A stretch of DNA of 38,128 nucleotides. Source: Candidatus Latescibacterota bacterium (GTDB taxonomy: Bacteria; Latescibacterota; UBA2968). Under the pieces are notes generated by a model. That model ran no database searches. It had not been told where the DNA came from and worked only from the letters and a program-made list of their open reading frames with translations. The translations under genes and the position numbers were made by a program. Positions 35,696 to 38,128 of this stretch are shown here, one piece after another; positions within the stretch are counted from its first letter, which is position 1; every line of letters begins with the position of its first letter. Location: assembly GCA_022824945.1 (NCBI GenBank), contig JAJDYX010000041.1, positions 1-38,128 on the forward strand. The letters run 5' to 3'.

Positions 35696-38128
35696 TTAAA
35701 CCGACACAGTCAAATCATGTGACTGTGACTGTCTCCACATTTGAACGGTCTCCTGAATTTTTTTTCTTTCGAAAGGAATAAGAGCAAACCTGCTGTTAAC
35801 AGCTTGAATAAATTTATTTAGAACAGCCTGTTGATTCCGTTCTTCTGTGATCGCATCTAAAACTGCAAAGATGAATGTACGACTATATGGGATAAAAGGG
35901 GTCTGGCATAATTGATAGACAAAATTCACAGCGACCCCAATTGCAGAATCTTCATCACAATATTTACCACTTAATGTTCTTAAAACTTGATCCAGAGGAT
36001 AATCAAGTTGCCATTTACTTTGGCGAGCCGCTTCAATTACTGTATCACCATCAATTACAGTATGATGATAGTTGGCTGTCACCAGTTGTATCACTGCTTT
36101 TATATATTCGTCTTTTTTTATCTGTCCTCTCTGTGTGCATATTTCTAAGACAACCCGCGTCCAAACACCATTTGTGCCATATTCCATTTCGTGTTTATCC
36201 AGTTTGACAATTCTACGGAGATGCAGGTCATCGGAGAGTAGAACATGGTTGGAATCCAATGCAATGAGAGCGGAATCAAAAAACGATTTACCAAGTAACT
36301 TTTCTCTATCTTCTCTTTGGTGCCTATCCATACTCTCGAATGCTTTTATCGGGGTGACCTCACAATTCTCCCTAACCCACTTCAAGATTTCTTTTAGGTC
36401 TTCTACTTGACTTTGTATTACTTCTTTAGAAATTTTCGTATGTACATAATGACCGTGCTCATGTGTGAGACCAAAAAATCCCTGAGATTGCCTTCCCCTC
36501 CGTGCAATGATACAATTCTGAATTTCGTCAATTGTTGATTGTGCGATTAGAAACTTCCCGAAAGTAGCGACCACATGATCTTGTAAACCAATCATGTGGA
36601 TTGTCATTAGTGAGGTCAGCTCAATAACCAATTTCACATCGGGATTTTCCAAGAGATCAAGTGCTATGTTTCGCTCATCTACTGTTCCTTGACAGCACTG
36701 AATACCAGGATCAGGCCGGCCCATAAGTGCGCCCCAAGCATCCAAAGGATGTAATCCGAGACTATCAGCAAATGCGCCGATTGGAAAGCGTCCTTTACCA
36801 TACACCTCAACAGCCTTCTCCGCTGCTGCTCTACGTTTACGCACCATTTTCAGAAAAGGCTCAAATTGTTGCCATACATTTTCCTGGTCATCCGAGTCAA
36901 GCCCATGTATCGTAAGCTGATGCAGGTCAGATGCATCTGGAAAACGTGTCTCAAAGTTCTCCATAGAGTCGAGACACGCGTGGACATATTTGCTTTTGAT
37001 CTCTACAATTTTTCCTTTCTTTTTTCCCAGAAAACTGTCCCGTAAAACGATCTCCTCGCCAACCGATTTTCCAAGAAGCTGTTGCGCTATCTGATGGCTC
37101 GGCTGTATCTCGTCGCGATCAATTTTCACATCTTCTCGGTCCTCTATAACATACCATATAGGTTTACCTGACTCATCTTCAACACAGATAGCAGTGTCAA
37201 CATCGGCTCGTGTGGCATTTAACCATGCATCATCATTTTGATTGCGTATGTAGCATTCGAAAATATATTTTTCATGCGCTTGAGCATTGTTATAGTGCTT
37301 TCTTAGAGTCTCATAGAGCAGGTCAATGGTTTTTCTTCTATATCCTTGTATCCCATAGATTTCTGCAAGACCAAAAATACTTATTAAGTCCAGCTTGGAT
37401 GTGTCAATATCGCTTTGGAGGTATCTATCTACTTCATCAAAGGCTTGTGTCCTGAAATCAAGGCGTGCCTTCCGCAACCGCATCAGTTCATCATCATGAT
37501 GTACCGCAAGATATCGTTCACATAGGCGGCGACTTTCCGAAAGATTGCCCAATTCTTCTTGAATACCTGCGGCCAATTCTATTATCTCTGAAGATGGCTC
37601 TTTTTGCTGTAGGATGTTCTGACAAATCTCAAGAGCCTGTCCTAATTCCCCTGTTTGGAAGTAACAGCATAAAAGTTTTCGGGTAAGTGGAGTATATTGG
37701 GTACGATCAGCTATCTTCTCGTATAACGCCGTAGCATCACCATATTGCTCCAATTTCTGAAGTTCTTCTGCCACAGCATCCCGTTCACGAATTGATCCAG
37801 TATCGAGCGCATAGTTTCTTGCTTCCTGCAACAAGGAAAGCGCATCTGGGTTCTGCCCCTTTTCGACGAGAATCTTAGCAGCAACAACAAGAGATAAAAT
37901 ATTTGTTGGGTCCTCGGCCCGCATTTTGTTGACGAGGCCTTCTGCATTGTCCAAATCGCCTTTTTTAAGGTAGGTGTCAGCAAGCGACCACTTGACCTCT
38001 TCAAGAAGATTATGGTCAGGATGCTGTTCAATATAATCTTTCAATATTTTTATAGCATCATCATACTGTCCAATTCGGCTGTATATATCAGCTAATGGTA
38101 TAACCACTCCGGGCTGTTTAGAGCTGAT
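35696..38128 (-). CDS. TPR / GreA-B C-terminal-like / PIN-domain protein, N-terminus beyond the window
   Basis: The frame is open to the right edge; a GTG at 38107 is internal to coding sense, so the gene is truncated at its 5' end. The visible 810 residues begin with tetratricopeptide repeats (about 38128-37230). A segment with SVGEEIVL and KKKGKIVEIKSKY (about 37170-36960) resembles the GreA/GreB C-terminal domain. A PIN-like RNase domain follows (about 36650-36180) with STIDEI, FFDSALIALDSNHVLLSDDLHL and a Glu in VIELTSL at the position usually held by Asp. This order matches the TPR-GreAB-C-PIN arrangement I recall being proposed for predicted conflict systems. The gene is upstream of mod and res on the same strand. 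Confidence 0.7.
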   Translation of the reverse strand: MSSKQPGVVIPLADIYSRIGQYDDAIKILKDYIEQHPDHNLLEEVKWSLADTYLKKGDLDNAEGLVNKMRAEDPTNILSLVVAAKILVEKGQNPDALSLLQEARNYALDTGSIRERDAVAEELQKLEQYGDATALYEKIADRTQYTPLTRKLLCCYFQTGELGQALEICQNILQQKEPSSEIIELAAGIQEELGNLSESRRLCERYLAVHHDDELMRLRKARLDFRTQAFDEVDRYLQSDIDTSKLDLISIFGLAEIYGIQGYRRKTIDLLYETLRKHYNNAQAHEKYIFECYIRNQNDDAWLNATRADVDTAICVEDESGKPIWYVIEDREDVKIDRDEIQPSHQIAQQLLGKSVGEEIVLRDSFLGKKKGKIVEIKSKYVHACLDSMENFETRFPDASDLHQLTIHGLDSDDQENVWQQFEPFLKMVRKRRAAAEKAVEVYGKGRFPIGAFADSLGLHPLDAWGALMGRPDPGIQCCQGTVDERNIALDLLENPDVKLVIELTSLMTIHMIGLQDHVVATFGKFLIAQSTIDEIQNCIIARRGRQSQGFFGLTHEHGHYVHTKISKEVIQSQVEDLKEILKWVRENCEVTPIKAFESMDRHQREDREKLLGKSFFDSALIALDSNHVLLSDDLHLRRIVKLDKHEMEYGTNGVWTRVVLEICTQRGQIKKDEYIKAVIQLVTANYHHTVIDGDTVIEAARQSKWQLDYPLDQVLRTLSGKYCDEDSAIGVAVNFVYQLCQTPFIPYSRTFIFAVLDAITEERNQQAVLNKFIQAVNSRFALIPFERKKIQETVQMWRQSQSHDLTVSV

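Overview
The window looks like the chromosome of an uncultured Gram-negative bacterium. It encodes a LpoB-like lipoprotein, two predicted outer-membrane barrels and a secreted FG-GAP propeller with a dockerin-like tail, and several genes appear to start at TTG or GTG behind good AAGGAG/GGAGG sites. The family mix (dockerin-tailed FG-GAP protein, paired hydantoinase subunits, stand-alone molybdopterin dehydrogenase, Ldh2 and PYROXD2-like oxidoreductases) recalls metagenome-derived Latescibacterota or Poribacteria. That placement is an impression only. TGA is an ordinary stop here. I see no transposase, CRISPR array, rRNA or phage gene. No stretch over 300 bases lacks a gene.

Layout. (1) 1-2333, + strand, envelope genes: a protein tail cut by the left edge, two predicted barrels flanking a LpoB-like lipoprotein, and a bidirectional terminator. 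(2) 2348-8921, - strand: gamma-glutamyltransferase, a TolB-like propeller, a ROK sugar kinase and the FG-GAP/dockerin protein, closely spaced. (3) 9113-10565, + strand: an M20 amidohydrolase and a small coiled-coil membrane protein, closed by a strong hairpin. (4) 10593-13187, - strand: a MoaD-like sulfur carrier and a lone molybdopterin-binding dehydrogenase subunit. (5) 13250-16683, - strand: an AT-rich accessory island with an orphan HigA antitoxin overlapping a DUF697 GTPase, a 37-residue membrane peptide, a GIY-YIG protein, a 2-TM potassium channel and a DUF2442 gene broken by a TGA. (6) 16753-19305: divergent beta-hydroxyacid dehydrogenase and FGGY sugar kinase. (7) 19298-24856, - strand: hydantoinase A and B subunits and an ABC exporter, all overlapping. 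(8) 24936-27075, + strand: tRNA-Gly with its own promoter and terminator, a class V aminotransferase and a zinc-ribbon rhomboid protease. (9) 27083-30571, - strand: an Ldh2 dehydrogenase, a ferredoxin-NADP reductase-type flavoprotein and a phytoene-desaturase-like FAD enzyme. (10) 30695-38128, - strand: a type III restriction-modification system preceded by a large TPR / GreA-B-C-like / PIN protein running off the right edge.

Regions 2, 3, 4, 6, 7, 8 and 9 read as catabolic or housekeeping DNA, about 53-65% GC in the lines I counted. Regions 5 and 10 are AT-richer (28-33% GC in the lines counted in 5 and in part of 10) and look acquired. Region 10 is a defence locus. Its TPR-GreABC-PIN gene and the AT-rich target-recognition segment inside mod are the most interesting items, followed by the channel/nuclease/GTPase island in region 5.
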